From Dryas octopetala (taxonomy: Eukaryota; Streptophyta; Magnoliopsida; Rosales; Rosaceae): a stretch of DNA of 64,000 nucleotides. Both the position numbers and the translations under genes were made by a program. The notes beneath the pieces were generated by a model. It made no database searches. It worked only from the letters and a program-made list of their open reading frames with translations, and was not told the origin of the DNA. Shown piece by piece: positions 37,690 through 49,890 of this stretch. Every line of letters begins with the position of its first letter. Position 1 is the first letter of the stretch. Location: NCBI GenBank assembly GCA_963921425.1, contig OY992835.1, positions 25,433,322 to 25,497,321 on the forward strand, read 5' to 3'.

Positions 37690-39246
37690 CTACTTGGCTA
37701 GCCTTCTAGCTTCCTCAACTGCTTGAACGTAATAATACAATCTCCAAAGTGTGACATTACTCTGCAAGTAAATTACACAACTTGAGAAAGGAATTGAAAT
37801 TCTATATTAGTACACAAACCATATAAATGTGCATCTTCATGTTACCTCTTTCTCAAGATCCACAAAAATTTCATTGGAGGAATTTGTATAAGCAGCTTTG
37901 CTATGCTGGATAATTTCCACAACACGATCAATATTTTTCGTTGGTAACTTCTGAATCAGCTTTCCAAGCTTGTGCTTCTCAGGAACCGTCATAGGCCTGG
38001 AAATTAAAGTTACAAGCAAAGATAAATTTAATGGAATTATATTTAGGGTCATCTAATAAGATACCCAAAATGAGAATGAAAATTAAGCTAAACCCCAACT
38101 TTAGTAAAAACGCAGACTGTCCACAGAGCGCTCGATGAAGCATCTACCGAGCGCTCGGTGGGCATTGCCGAGCGCTCAACGCTTGCAGATGCAACCCGCA
38201 TCTGCAAGCAAAAAGATGCATCTGCAAGTAACTGCATCTGTATGCACCGAGCGCTCGATAGGCTTCCGAGCCCTCGATGACCTGTTGGGCGCTCGGTAGT
38301 GTAGTTTTTCTGCTCCGCATCTGCGTACACAGATAGATTGGACTGGTAACTTAATTTTTTTTGCTGGGTTTCTAGTTAAAAATCTTTCAAAAAATGGGTT
38401 TATGAGTAATTTATTATTATATTTAACCATGATTGCCTTGTAGGGGTGAACCCTTCATTTTGCCAACCAATCTTCCTTGTTCTCACAAATTTAACAAACA
38501 AAAACTATTTCCAGTATTGGCCTCATTCTTAACAGTAGGCATTCTAAAAACACATAACAATCTAACTCACATAACTTTGTTAAGATCTACATCAGAAATT
38601 CCACAGAAATTTTCACGTATAGCGATTTGATCTCAATCATCTAATTCCCGATTCCTAAAGAAGCATTAGATCCTGAGGCCCAATGTTTTCAACGAATATG
38701 TACAATTAAATGTTGTCCTTGCTGATATCAACTCTGAGAGTATTATTCAAAAATACCTGGATGTGGACATCACAATATCAAGAAATTTTTCAAGCTGCTG
38801 CTCGATGTGCCCGAGCTGAAAAACAGACAAGACTTCAGTTCAGACATACGTCATTGTAATGTAGAAAACTTTAAAAAGCTCAAAATCATACTATTGATGT
38901 GAGTTGTGATATAACTATATGAATGAAAACAATAGTACTAGAAAATAAAGAATTTCAGATAATTACTGTTGAAGATATTTCATCAGAATATTTTTTCACT
39001 GTCTCCTCAACCAGCAAGCCATCATTCTCTATAAGGAATTGCAAATCATCATCAACCTGGAGAGTAGAATTATGATACAATATAAAGTCACCCATCAGTA
39101 AGTTGCAAACAGACATACATACAATTGCTACAGAAAACACAAACCCCTTCACGTCTGCATCCTACTTTCTATGTCTTCTTGAGTTAAAGAAGTTTACTAG
39201 TTCATCTTGATCTAAATGTGTGTGTTTGTGTGTGGAGAGGGTTGGG

Positions 39247-39287
<41 letters not shown>

Positions 39288-41071
39288 GGATCACGTCTTG
39301 CCTTTATCTTCCATCCAATGCCATAAATTAATGCAAGAATGCATAGCAATCGACAGCTACCAATCTAGTTTTAACCCAAAAACTTAACAGTTCTCACCTC
39401 CCCGTTCTCTTTCTCAGAAGCCAAGGCTGAACCTAAATGTGACTCCCTTTCCTGTTTGTAAGTCAGTTTGCAAACATTACATCTAGACTGGGGAAAGAGA
39501 ACCGAGTCATGTGTTTGAACAAGTGCACACATGAAGGTGACACAATCCAACAGATAGAAAGACAATAAGGAGAATGTTAGTCACCTTTGGCTCCTCTGGA
39601 CCAGCTACCAACCTAGCCGTTTCTGTAGTGTGGCCATGAGCACAGTTCTAAACAACATTAGAAAAGTTCAACCATAAATTTCTACACAACAAGGTCCCGT
39701 ACAAAACCCAGTGACAGCAAGTATGGTTGCACCATTTTAAGCTTGGGTTGTGCAACACATAATAAAAGGCATATAACAACTAAATTATCCTACCGGAAAA
39801 AATGTAAATAAGAGGAGAGAAGAAATAATTCTTCTGTATTAGCTAAAAAGTAAAGGTAACAAAAACATAAAATTTAAATAGATCTACGAGGAGGTATCCA
39901 TCCCCATAGAAGTCTCTATGTTAACTAATTTGAGCATCCAAACTACATGCTGACACATTAAAGGAAAATGTTGCCCCTTATTAGCATATTCAATAAAATG
40001 TCTGTTTTCACTAAACATTTTCAATTGCATTAAAATAGAAAAAGGTTAAATCAACACCAATATGGAAAATCTGAACATAAAAACAACGACAAAGCAACAG
40101 AATGAAATATAACCTCTATGTTAGACTCGGGATTGGTAGGACTAGAAAGTGCAGGGAGGCTGGTTGAAGAGAACGAAGAAGATCTCTTTAGTCTCTTAGA
40201 GGGAGGTTTCCCTCCATCAACATCAGCTGCTGCACCTCTTGAAGACGACAGACATTTTCTGCTCTTTATCTGTGATTTTAACCGGCTCATAGCTACAACA
40301 GGTTTCAACATCTGCATTTACACATATGGTTACTGCAGAGTAAAGATTCTAAAGAACCATAGTTGAACTCACAGGCTTGGACAAACATATGCATCAAATG
40401 TGAAACATATGAAATCAAATCAACAATTGTTTAATATATAAAGATATACATGATCCATACAAAATGTGAATGCAAGAACTAATTACATTCTAAAGCAAAC
40501 GAATCTCTTGGTAAATACACACAACACTCAGTAAAAGAAACATTTTCAATTACATTACAGCATGTACCACCATATCACTACAACTCAAGGATACATTCAA
40601 TATCATGGCATATTTATTGATTGTTTGACAAGAATCAAGCACAAAAACCAAAGTCATTTTATATAATTCAAATCATGAATCTATAATCATAGTTGATTTA
40701 GTTCTAAGCACCCATTTAAAGGCAAAAGAAGATTAGGCATCCCAACATACCTCATCAACTTCTGGTGAAAGAAAATTCACACCCTGCCTGAGCAATAACT
40801 TCAATCTTTCTTTTTTGAAATCTGAAAGCCCAGTTCCTATGCTGTTACTAAATAAATAACCAGAAATACCGTAACTATGCTCAATCGTATCCTTGCCTCT
40901 AACCTCCACACATCTGCTTTGAGATAGATCATAGGATTTGGAAGCAAGAGGTGAAAAGTTTTCTACATGCGATAACAACTCTATCACTTCACTTGTATAG
41001 TAACCAAAGTAGTCTGGTCCTACTTTACCGTGTTCTCTCGAACCAACAAAATCCTTTGTAACTTCTGACAT
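37690..41071 (-). CDS. NET (extra-terminal) domain nuclear protein without bromodomain
   Basis: Eight coding exons on the minus strand: 40751-41071, 40114-40311, 39585-39647, 39398-39451, 38967-39056, 38757-38815, 37846-37996, 37690-37761, giving 335 residues. The first exon ends in ...FLSPEVDE and begins MSEVTKDFVG. The middle contains a basic, Ser-rich stretch (SRLKSQIKSRKCLSSSRG..PPSKRLKRSSSFSSTS) that looks like a nuclear localisation signal. Residues 264-333 are a NET domain: TVPEKHKLGKLIQKLPTKNI, then DRVVEIIQHSKAAY, IFVDLEKE and TLWRLYYYVQAVEEARRLAK. NET domains in BET/GTE proteins bind chromatin regulators. No bromodomain is encoded in the frame, so it is either a NET-only family member or a diverged GTE. 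A 5' UTR exon exists around 41910-42060 (GTAAGC donor at 41910, acceptor TGGTGCAG just before the start). Intron 6 carries a palindrome-rich repeat. Confidence 0.85.
38095..38425. repeat. Dispersed palindrome-rich repeat, copy 1 (in NET gene intron)
   Basis: About 330 bases in the large intron (37997-38756) that repeat two motifs: CGAGCGCTCGGT-type palindromes (six instances, some degenerate) and GCATCTGCAAG-type units (five). A second copy at 58085-58490 shares the palindrome, the GCATCTGCAA unit and the tail TTAATTTTTTT...GTAGTTAAAAATC. The composition differs from the flanking AT-rich intron. Confidence 0.75.
39250..39285. repeat. GA microsatellite
   Basis: An uninterrupted GA dinucleotide tract in an intron of the NET-domain gene. 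Length is likely polymorphic. Confidence 0.9.
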
Positions 41072-41650
41072 AACAACTGGAAGGCAACTGCACCACACAA
41101 GGAAACTACATTAAAAAAAAAAACATATGATTTTAAAATGTAGATGGAGAATGATTAGAACATTGATCAGCAAACGGGCTAATGAAACTGTGCCACTCTC
41201 AAAGCAATTTCAAAACATAAATGTACTTTCTTACCAGATATGCCACGACAACACTTCTACTCGAGCAAATCTTCTTCTCTGCCAAGTAATCAACATGCGC
41301 ACACCTTGTACACCTTTTCTAGCATTGATATGTTCAAATGCAAGGATTCTGGGTCCAACACCTCATTTCTGAGAGGGCAACCACATTGATCAACATATCT
41401 TGAAGAAATTAACTAACAAAAAAAACTGCATTGTGTTGGATCAATATCTTTAATGACTTGGGGTTTTAAACACCGTGATCAAACCAAAGAAACGCCAAGA
41501 CTATACTACTGAAGAGACATGAAACACATAAACACAAATACAGAAACCCTAAGTCCACAATCTATATAAAGTAAGGCGATTATATAATTTCCATGGCGAA
41601 GAGCGGTTAAAATCAAAGAATCAATTTAGCATTCTCTACATAAACCCTAG

Positions 41651-41832
41651 CGCTCCGTTTGGTTTCTTGGACAATATAGAAAAATTTAAACTAAAAACAA
41701 GATAGTCATTCGGAACTGAACTTACCAACACTACTAAAATGGGCCAATCAAAAGCAAAACGTTCAAATTTTAGTTTTTTCATCTTTTATTTCGCTCCGTT
41801 CCTCAGTTTTCACGCGAACCAAACAAAGCCTA
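41651..41832. mobile_element. Small hAT-like MITE in NET gene 5' UTR intron
   Basis: The left end CGCTCCGTTTGGTTTCTTGG and the reverse complement of the right end GGCTTTGTTTGGTTCGCGTG are related, which fits terminal inverted repeats of a short, noncoding element. The motif (CTCCGTTTGG) is shared with the end of the element at 57382-58105. Confidence 0.5.
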
Positions 41833-41851
41833 AAGCCATGAAAGCATAACC

Positions 41852-41898
<47 letters not shown>

Positions 41899-42109
41899 AG
41901 AGAGGCTTACGTACGTTATCGGCGAGTTGGCAGAACCGGGTAACCGGACAAAGAATTTGGGTGAGAATTTCGAAACCCGACGACGTCGTTCATTTAAGCT
42001 CTAACTAAGAAGGTGAACCGCCTTTCAGATTTCCTCTTCCGTGGCTCATTTACAAACTCTTGGAACAAGAGACGCGCTGTAGCATCGTGTCAAAGATATT
42101 CAGATTGGA

Positions 42110-43408
42110 GTTATTTACTACGCTCCTGAGATTTATACTCTTTTAAGAGTGAGACTCTTTTAACATTCACTCTTAAAAGTTTGAAAAATTATACATATAT
42201 TTTCTAAAATTTTAAAATTATTACACATAATCCTATAATGAGATAAAAAATAAATAAAATAACCTAATAAAATTAGAGTGTTGTTATTTGCACACTCTTT
42301 TTTTTCTTTTTGCACACACTTTTCTCCTACATACTTCCTATCTTCTACTAAAATTTTAAATTTCTCTTTAACACACCCCTCCAATTACCCTAATACCCAT
42401 ATTTTATACATTTCAAAAAATTTCCCACCACAACACACTCCTTCACCCACCACACCCCCATCAACTCAAACAAAAAAAAAAAAAAACAACCCATCGCCCT
42501 CCCTCCCTCTCCTATTCCCTCACCGACCACTTCATTTTCTCTCTCCTCCCCACAACACCACCTTCCTATCTCTCTCTCTTCTTCCGCAGCACCACCATCC
42601 CTCTCTCTCCTCCCCTCCGAACACCATTTAAAAAAAATTGCAATTCGGCAGGTTCGGCACTGGTCCGCCGAACTTGCCGAACTGCATTTTTTTTTAATGG
42701 TGGATGTTCGGTAGTTGTCTGCCAAAGAGAAGGAGAGGTGTTGCGGGGAGGTGGTGACCCGAGAGGCTGAGTAGTCGGCGCTATGCAAAGGCTGGAGTTG
42801 GAGCCAGTGTGGGCCTGGTTCTGGGCTTCGAGGTGGAAGACGAGGTGCTGCGAGCGGAGGTGTAGCAGCGTGTGGGAGGACAACAAGCTCATGGAGGCTA
42901 GGTGTTACGCGCAGGCGGTTGCGAAGACGAGGTGCGCGCAAGCTAGTAGATTGGGTTAGCAGCTGTTGGTGGTCTCTGCTCGCGGGGAGGTGGCCAGCGA
43001 TGGCAGGCGTGGCCAAGGTTGGCGGCAGAGTGACCCCATCAACTCAGACAATGAAGAAGAAAAAAGAAAAAGAAAAAATGGAGATAAGAATGGGGTGTGT
43101 ACGGGGGAGATGAAAATGAGGTGTGTGGGTGAGGGGAGGGCCAAAGTGGTCTTTTTTCTTGAGTGTTTTTTTTTCAGAAAGGGTGTGCAAAAAAAAAAAA
43201 AGTGTGCAAATAGCAGCCTCTAAAATTACTCAAAGTATAAAATTAAACTTAAATATAAATATTTTCTTTGTAATTTATTTAATATTTTCTCTTATAATAG
43301 TTATACATAATAGTTTTGAAATCTCAGAAAGTGTATGTGTAATTTTTAAAACTCCATAAGATGTATGTAAAAAAATTATAAATCTTAAAGAGTGTAAGTA
43401 TAAATAAC
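42110..43408. mobile_element. Outer inverted-repeat element, interrupted by another
   Basis: The left end (GTTATTTACTACGCTCCTGA then GATTTATACTC) is a good match to the reverse complement of the right end (GTTATTTATACTTACACTCT then TTAAGATTTATAA). With the inner element and one target duplication removed, about 345 bases remain, a size fitting an AT-rich MITE. Confidence 0.5.
42276..43220. mobile_element. Inner TIR transposon with 8-bp target duplication and GC-rich cargo
   Basis: Inverted ends GAGTGTTGTTATTTGCACAC (left) and GAGGCTGCTATTTGCACAC (right, reverse complement) are flanked on both sides by TAAAATTA (42268-42275 and 43221-43228), an 8-bp target duplication. The 945-bp interior is much richer in G and C than the surroundings and contains an imperfect hairpin (42624-42700) with arms around GCAATTCGGCAGGTTCGGCA. 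Open frames here (for example 208 codons on the minus strand) are low complexity and not credible genes. The element fits a non-autonomous hAT or MULE that may carry captured host sequence. Confidence 0.75.
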
Positions 43409-43579
43409 TTATTCATTAGGGCTCTTTAAATTGCTTTTTCCACCCCCATTTATAAAACGTTTCCAAAAACCCTATTTTGCCCTCAAACTGTTAAAAAAAA
43501 AAAAAAAAAACCATATGTACAGTCCTCGAGACTATTACAGAAGCCACCGCTCGATCACTGTACACTCCTCAAGGCTGCA

Positions 43580-43990
43580 ATGGCTTCAACGCTCCAAAAG
43601 CTCCTCCGAAGATCACAACCCACAAGACTAATCACCGCTTCACGCGACTGTCCAGCGCCAAATCTCACACCACCTCTTGTTTTTCACCAACCTCATCTCA
43701 ACCAAACCAAACCAGACCCTCATCAAATCCTAAATCCAAGCCCATTACTGGTTATACCTAAAACAGAGAACTTTACCTCCCATCGTTTCTCACAGATTTT
43801 CCCAAGCTTCCCATTTGGGATTTGTTTAAACCCGATTCCCTCATCTGGGTTGGTCTCATCTGAGGCCGAGGACGTGGAGCTTGATGATTCGCGGAAGGTC
43901 TGGGCTGATAGCGTGAAGAAGAAGAGGAAGAGGAAGATGAACAAGCACAAGTACAGGAAACTCAGGAAGCGTCTCTCGAGACAAACTTAG
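43580..43990 (+). CDS. Mitochondrial ribosomal protein mS38 (DUF1713/COX24-like)
   Basis: A single-exon frame of 136 residues starting at MASTLQKLLRRSQPTRLITA. The basic, Arg-rich N-terminus looks like a mitochondrial presequence. The middle is Pro/His-rich and poorly conserved. The C-terminus KKKRKRKMNKHKYRKLRKRLSRQT is the diagnostic mS38/AURKAIP1-COX24 basic helix (the core KMNKHKYRKLRKR), which threads into small-subunit rRNA of mitoribosomes. Family members are generally short with this C-terminal motif, so function is inferred with good confidence. A GTGAGA donor-like site follows the stop, so a 3' UTR intron is possible. Confidence 0.85.
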   Translation: MASTLQKLLRRSQPTRLITASRDCPAPNLTPPLVFHQPHLNQTKPDPHQILNPSPLLVIPKTENFTSHRFSQIFPSFPFGICLNPIPSSGLVSSEAEDVELDDSRKVWADSVKKKRKRKMNKHKYRKLRKRLSRQT

Positions 43991-45317
43991 GCTCTTTGTT
44001 AGGTGAGATTTGATTTTTGGACAATGTACCTGGCTTGCTAATTCGATTGATGTGCCATTGAATGTTGCAAAGTAAAAAGTTTTCCTTTTTCCTAATATTT
44101 TGTGACAAAGATAGTGAAAGGGATTGTTACGAGCTTAAACGTTGTTACTCGTTGTTGTCGCCTTTTGGCAATGAGAATAAGTAGTTCAGATAAGCTTGCT
44201 TGCTGTTTAACTAATTTAGTAATTTGGGTTATATTGGTATTTGTTACTCGTGGACTACTATGCGTATAATTCAATTTTTGATGCCTTTGTTGACTTAGCT
44301 GATTTAAATAGATTCATGTATTAATTCATGACTAGTTTAAAGTTTAAACCTTGTGCTTCAGTATGGATGTGTGCAGAATGACTAGCTTGTGTCCTTTGTT
44401 ATCTACTACTGATATGGTTATGGATGAGAGCTAAATGTTTTTTTGAGTATAGACTCAGGCTTTTGCAATTCCAAATTGCTTATGCCTATAACTAGTTTGA
44501 ACCATGTTCTCAAGAAACTATGAATTCATGATCTCATGGAAAACTGTTCTTCCAAGTTTTGGTGTTTTTGCTACTTTTAATGATTGATGGTGTGCTCATT
44601 CATATGCAAGTATTAAGGATTAGTACCTAGATGGTGTCTTGATAGGTTAGTATAAATTCTGTGTATCATACAATAACTATCTGATTTGAAATTTTCTCTT
44701 CTCAAGAAGCAGTTTGGTGCTTCAGATCAGATGAACCTTGCATAGGTGGCATCAGGACAACTATTATAACATAGTAGCCTTTACGTAAGATAGGATGTGC
44801 TCAGGCTAGAGAGCAAGTTGAAACTTGATCAGAATGATGAAGGTACATATTAAAACATTGCAATCCATAGTGCTTATGCATGCATGCAATATGCATTCAC
44901 ATATACAGATCTATATTGAGTGCACATATAGTAACAATAGACATACAGGACATGAGAGCATATTTGGGTTCTGATTTGAGCAGTTTTGTTGTGAATTATG
45001 AAAATGAAGGAAGGGGGAGAAAAAAAGAGAATTTTTTATGGCTATTTTTAAATATTTTTAAAAACAGTCGTGGCTATCAGGCCAGGAAGAGAGAAACAGC
45101 AATAGGCTAATAGCTGGGTTGAAGGTATAATCAGTATTTAGTTACCCCATGTTGTTTTCTTCACCTGATATTGAGCCTTTTCTAGGGAGTTAGAGAGTCC
45201 ATGCACTATGGTCTTACCACGGAATGTGATCCATAAGTTTAATTTTCACTTTGACTACCAGATGAGCTTCCAGTCTAAAGATGGCTTTTCTGTTAACCAA
45301 ATCCTGGAGTTACGAAT

Positions 45318-45391
45318 ACATGCTTGAGTTAGAATTATACTGTCAAGCATGCACAAATACATGCTTGAGTTACGAATTATACTGTCAAGCA
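45318..45391. repeat. Imperfect 41-bp tandem duplication
   Basis: ACATGCTTGAGTTAGAATTA and downstream ACTGTCAAGCA recur 41 bases later as ACATGCTTGAGTTACGAATT plus ACTGTCAAGCA. Noncoding. Confidence 0.7.
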
Positions 45392-46971
45392 CAATGTTTA
45401 AAGTTTTGTTTAAACATTGAGGTAGTGAAGAAAAATGCTACCTGTACAATAAGAAAACTAGTATCCTTAGTTCCTAACCTTTCTATCTATTTCCCATGGC
45501 CTTACAAATGATGCAAGGTTCAACTGTCCATCTTCTGCTAAGTGCGAACCAAGTGAAACATGGTAGGGCTCTCTCTGTATCTCTATTCTCTACGAATAGA
45601 CACATTTTATGCAGCAAAGAGCCACAAGAATAACAACACTGCCTATCTGAACCAATTTCCAGATAGGCAAAATGGCCAGGGTAACTCCCTCTGTGGCGAC
45701 TATGGTAGCCTTCCACCCACAGAACTGAAGCCACCTAGGCTAGCTATAATCTTATCTGGACAACACACTGGTTGCTAATGGAAACATCTACATCTTTGAA
45801 TTCTGCACTCGCTGACTTTTTCTCTCCCAGAGATAAGTTGCTGCCGTGCACTCTACATTCGGCATTCGCCACCCTTCTGTCACCGCTACCATACTCTTCT
45901 CTTGTTACTAATGTGGATGACCTACTCATCTGTTTGAGTATCTACTTGCGTGCTAATCTCGTGGGTATATTTTTTTTTCCTTTTTAGAGTTCTTGGATTC
46001 TCTGTCACAATACTCCTCTATTGCAGCTGTTAGGTTAATTTGGGCTCAAACCACCACGGCTTTTGCAAGAACCCCAACTAAAAACCAGACAGAATAGTCG
46101 ATCCATATCCGATTCATTGGTTTGGATTTTGCCCAATGTAGTTAACCTAAGGAATAACCCTAAAGGGCTGCTAAAGACTATAGGCCGAAGGCCCCTTCTT
46201 AATAGCACTCAAATAGGGATTGAGTGTCCCCAAACCAATTATAGGTCAGTGCAGTTGTAGTTGTAACATAGCCCAAATGCGAGGGTTTCGAACCAATGCA
46301 AAAGCTTTTCTTTTCACGCCTAAGTTTGTGGGGGATATGACTATTCTGGGTTTGGGCATTCAACTGGAATAGCTTGTTGAAGATTTTATTTTGTTTTGTG
46401 GCTACTGGCTAGTCTTTCAAGCTCAAAGCATCATGCAAGACTAGCCGTATCTTTTCCCGTGTTGTAGCCAAGTGAGGTGAATCATTATGGCTCATTTACA
46501 ATATCTTTGTTTGTTTGGCACTTGGCAGTTTATCCCTTAATGAAATTGGGGGTTGTTTGCGTGTTGCAGAGTATTGAAAAAATTTCACTAGTTACTGATC
46601 TAACATGCCTAGATTATGGAGGACAGCCTTGATCCTGACTGCATTATTTTCTGTCTTATTCCTTAGCTATAACAACTAATCTTATGCCATGTCAGTAGTA
46701 CACAGCTGGAAGATATATATGTTGTTCATGAAACAATGTTTTAAGTGTAGTTGAAATGGTCCAAACCAAATACATCATTCAAGTACTACCCCAGGAATCT
46801 GTCTTATGTGCCAATGCCCGAATGTCTTCAACTGCTGTGGTGCCCACTGTTGTTAATGAAGAGGACAATCCCCTTATTATTGACTCACTCAAATAAGATA
46901 TGCTTAGCCTTTACCAGTATTATGCTCCCCACTGCATATATGTCACCTTAGAATTATTGGGACATCCTGCC

Positions 46972-46973
<2 letters not shown>

Positions 46974-47023
<50 letters not shown>

Positions 47024-47025
47024 GT
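46974..47025. repeat. Compound CA/TA microsatellite
   Basis: A run of CA dinucleotides continues directly into TA dinucleotides. Such compound tracts are hypervariable. Confidence 0.9.
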
Positions 47026-49646
47026 GATTGAAATTGGCAGTAAATTTTAAATTTTGAATTCTTTTGCCTTGTGTTAGAGTATGCATGGTATCTTAGGGTG
47101 GTGAATGTTTCTTTAACAAAATACATGATTTTATATAGTGCATAAAAATGACACATTTTTCCGATGCCTAATGCTAGTAACTAGTTCATATGAAGAAGGC
47201 TGCTTACCTCAGGTTTGAGAATTGTGACATCTCCAGATAGGTAATAAGCCTGGTCATGGATATTCTTTAGTTGTAGATATATAATAAGAAACAAACACAT
47301 ATACAAGCAGCCCGATTTGCAATTTGCAAATGACTGTATGTGATTTAAAAGAGACATATCTCATCAACCCATCACAATAACAAGAAGATAGATTTAAAGG
47401 GAGTGAGACCCACCACTGGTTTCATTTTCTTTTGCTTGGTATATATTTATGGATTCCAAGGGCCAAGACGACATAAACATACCTTTATTCTTCAGCCTTT
47501 GGCTTCATACATACCTGCTGTGCTTATATCTATTCGATTGATTGATATTATATTAGTCGTTATTAAGTCATTTTCCTTTCCCACCTATACATATATAAGT
47601 TTAGTGCTTGTCTTGTTACCCTGCAGGTTTTTGCCGAGTCCTGAAATCTGATCCTAAAGGTGTGGCTGATATATCATAATATGTTGCATATATTTGTATA
47701 GTGGGGTCGGTCAGAATTGATAGGTATAAGTTAACCAGGAAAACAACGTTATTCGTTTTTGACCAAATGACCATTTGCCATGTGATGTGCAAACTTTTTT
47801 TCAGGATCTGAGGGATCCCAAAGATGAAGTGCTGGCATGTTAGCTACTTAGCTCAGACCTCAAAAGGAGCAACCTTTTTCTGGAAATACTAATGAAGAAA
47901 TCACAAAGTAAGGTCCATATTATATTATATATATCATCCCCAAATTAACCCAATTAAAGTAAGGGGAAGGAAAATTAAATGCCTTTAATCTCTTCACTAC
48001 CTTGTTTCTGTTAGCCAACAACAGTATGAAGCTTAGAAGAATCGAGTTTCTCTTGGCATTGTCTGGAAAAGATTAATGTGGCTTATGGAATGGTTAAAAA
48101 GTTGGATATCTTTGGGGCTTCTGGGTAGGACAAAAGGGTTTTTGAATATGAACTTACACAAACTTGGTACATTTTAACAATTCTGTTTATAGAGATGGCA
48201 AATACCAGTACTGGGATATGGGGCATGGGCATGGAGATGAAGCAATCATATGAGTATGGTATTAGGCATTGGGCATTGGGCATTGGGCCCACACTTTCCC
48301 TTGTTATGTACATCAATATGATTCATACCCATTGTGTAGGCGTGGAAAAACTTTTGTATGTCACCGTACATTTGGCATGTAAGTAAATCACACTTCTCAA
48401 TTTATTCAAATTATATTGCGTCTACAATTTTATAAGAATATTATTTAAAAATTAAAAATTTAAATATTAATAATTTTACATGGATTATAATTTGACTGAA
48501 TTTAAAATACCACGTCAGCATATTATGGTAGCATGATGTGGCTTTGCATATCTTAAATGACTCTTTCACAATTTTTGAAATCTTTTTGAGTTTTTTCCCA
48601 TTTAGAAAGACTTTTTGTATCACCCAAAAAGGAAGAAAAAGGAAAAAAAATCCATAATTAAACACATCTTAAATAGAGAGTTAAAGTTGTTTAGAAAATC
48701 TTCCATAGAGATTCAGAGTTGTCCTCGATACTGCACTCCCAATTGGCTCTTGTTTTCAATTATCTATCTTTTGTTTGGATAAAACTCAAATACAATTTCA
48801 TTATATGAGGTTATAAAGTCCACTTAAAAATTATATTTTCAATAATGAGATTGAAATTCGTGAACAAGAAAACCAACATAAAATTTGCACTATCTACCAC
48901 CCAAATTTATAATGTGGTTCTTCAGGGTGAGCAAGTTGAAATTCATTCTGATTCCGAAATTAAGGTCTCTTTACTGTTTTAGCTGGGAAAGCTACCTCTA
49001 CCTAGAATCCTAAATAGTATGTGGGCTCATATTTTTATTTACCACATAAACCACACTTATCAAATTTTAAATGTCTAAGTTTAGAGCTTGTTTCACAGTC
49101 ACTTTTTTATGACTACACCATCTTGAAATGTCTTCACATTGATTTATTATGAGCTTTAATGAATGATTGCTTTGGTTGCAAATGGCAATGGGTAGTGAAA
49201 ACAAGCAACTTTACCCACATGGGTACATGGGGTTTTGGTTAGTGTTGGTGGTACCATTTTACCAAATTTCGCATCCAACAGTTTTTGTGTCAATTTCCCA
49301 TGACCCTACAAAATTACAAATGATGCATGCAACTATCAGACTATGAGAGGTCCCATCCCCATGGTCCATCCCCTCTGATATATGCTTAATGCTTTCAGGC
49401 TGTGACCCTGTGACTGTGACCCCCAACCCAAGTAAACTGAAAAACGCAGTAAAAGTCTCACCCTCTCCCTCTCTCTCCACACACACACTTGACACAGTGA
49501 CACTCTTTTTTTTGCTAACTACACACTCTAGCTATCTAATTCATCTAGATTCTCTATCTCTAGCTCTCTCAATTGCATTACACATGGTGCTATAATATCC
49601 ATATTCATATAATATAGTATAATAGCCACGACGACAAGAACAAGTT

Positions 49647-49688
<42 letters not shown>

Positions 49689-49890
49689 TTGAGGAGTCTC
49701 TTTTTCTTTTGCCGTAAAAGAATAAAGTCTAATCTTCTGGAGAAAAGGAAACAGAGAAGGAATGTCGATCTGAGCTCCCCTCTCATACTAAGAACTAATA
49801 ACTTAATTTAAATTAAATTATTTTTATTATTTTCATTTTCCATTAGAGAGTGCTAGCCTGAGTGGCCAATTCAGTGACAGAGACAGAGTG

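Larger units (their letters stand above)
41072..43579. other. Divergent intergenic region holding nested inverted-repeat elements
   Basis: The NET gene 5' UTR intron and leader lie on the left (to about 42060, with a GA microsatellite at 41853-41897), and the promoter of the mS38 gene on the right (from about 43410). Between them is a nested transposon structure (42110-43408). A small MITE-like element (41651-41832) lies in the NET gene 5' UTR intron. Confidence 0.6.
43991..49890. other. Gene-poor 5.9-kb region
   Basis: I found no protein-coding gene. The left part is mS38 3' UTR or downstream DNA. Notable items are a 41-bp imperfect tandem duplication at about 45318-45391, a CA/TA microsatellite at 46974-47025, a GGCATTGGGCATTGGGCATT triplication near 48272, and the CT-rich leader with a CT microsatellite (49650-49685) of the next gene. 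Unrecognised transposon remnants or a noncoding RNA could be hidden here; I can support none. Confidence 0.5.

Noticed and set aside
38088..38430. Short minus-strand frames rich in ASVERS-like repeats
   Set aside because: They are translations of the palindrome-rich repeat within an intron, not a gene.
42390..43016. A 208-codon frame on the minus strand inside the inner TIR element
   Set aside because: It is low complexity, has no recognisable domain, overlaps inverted-repeat ends and is better explained as a by-product of GC-rich cargo.
45483..46260. Short frames with Cys/Trp content in the gene-poor region
   Set aside because: They have no domain match, are interrupted, and show no neighbouring exon signals; a decayed element is possible but not demonstrable.
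49541..49786. An Arg/Glu-repeat frame on the minus strand
   Set aside because: It is the translation of the CT/GA microsatellite in the ABHD17-like leader.
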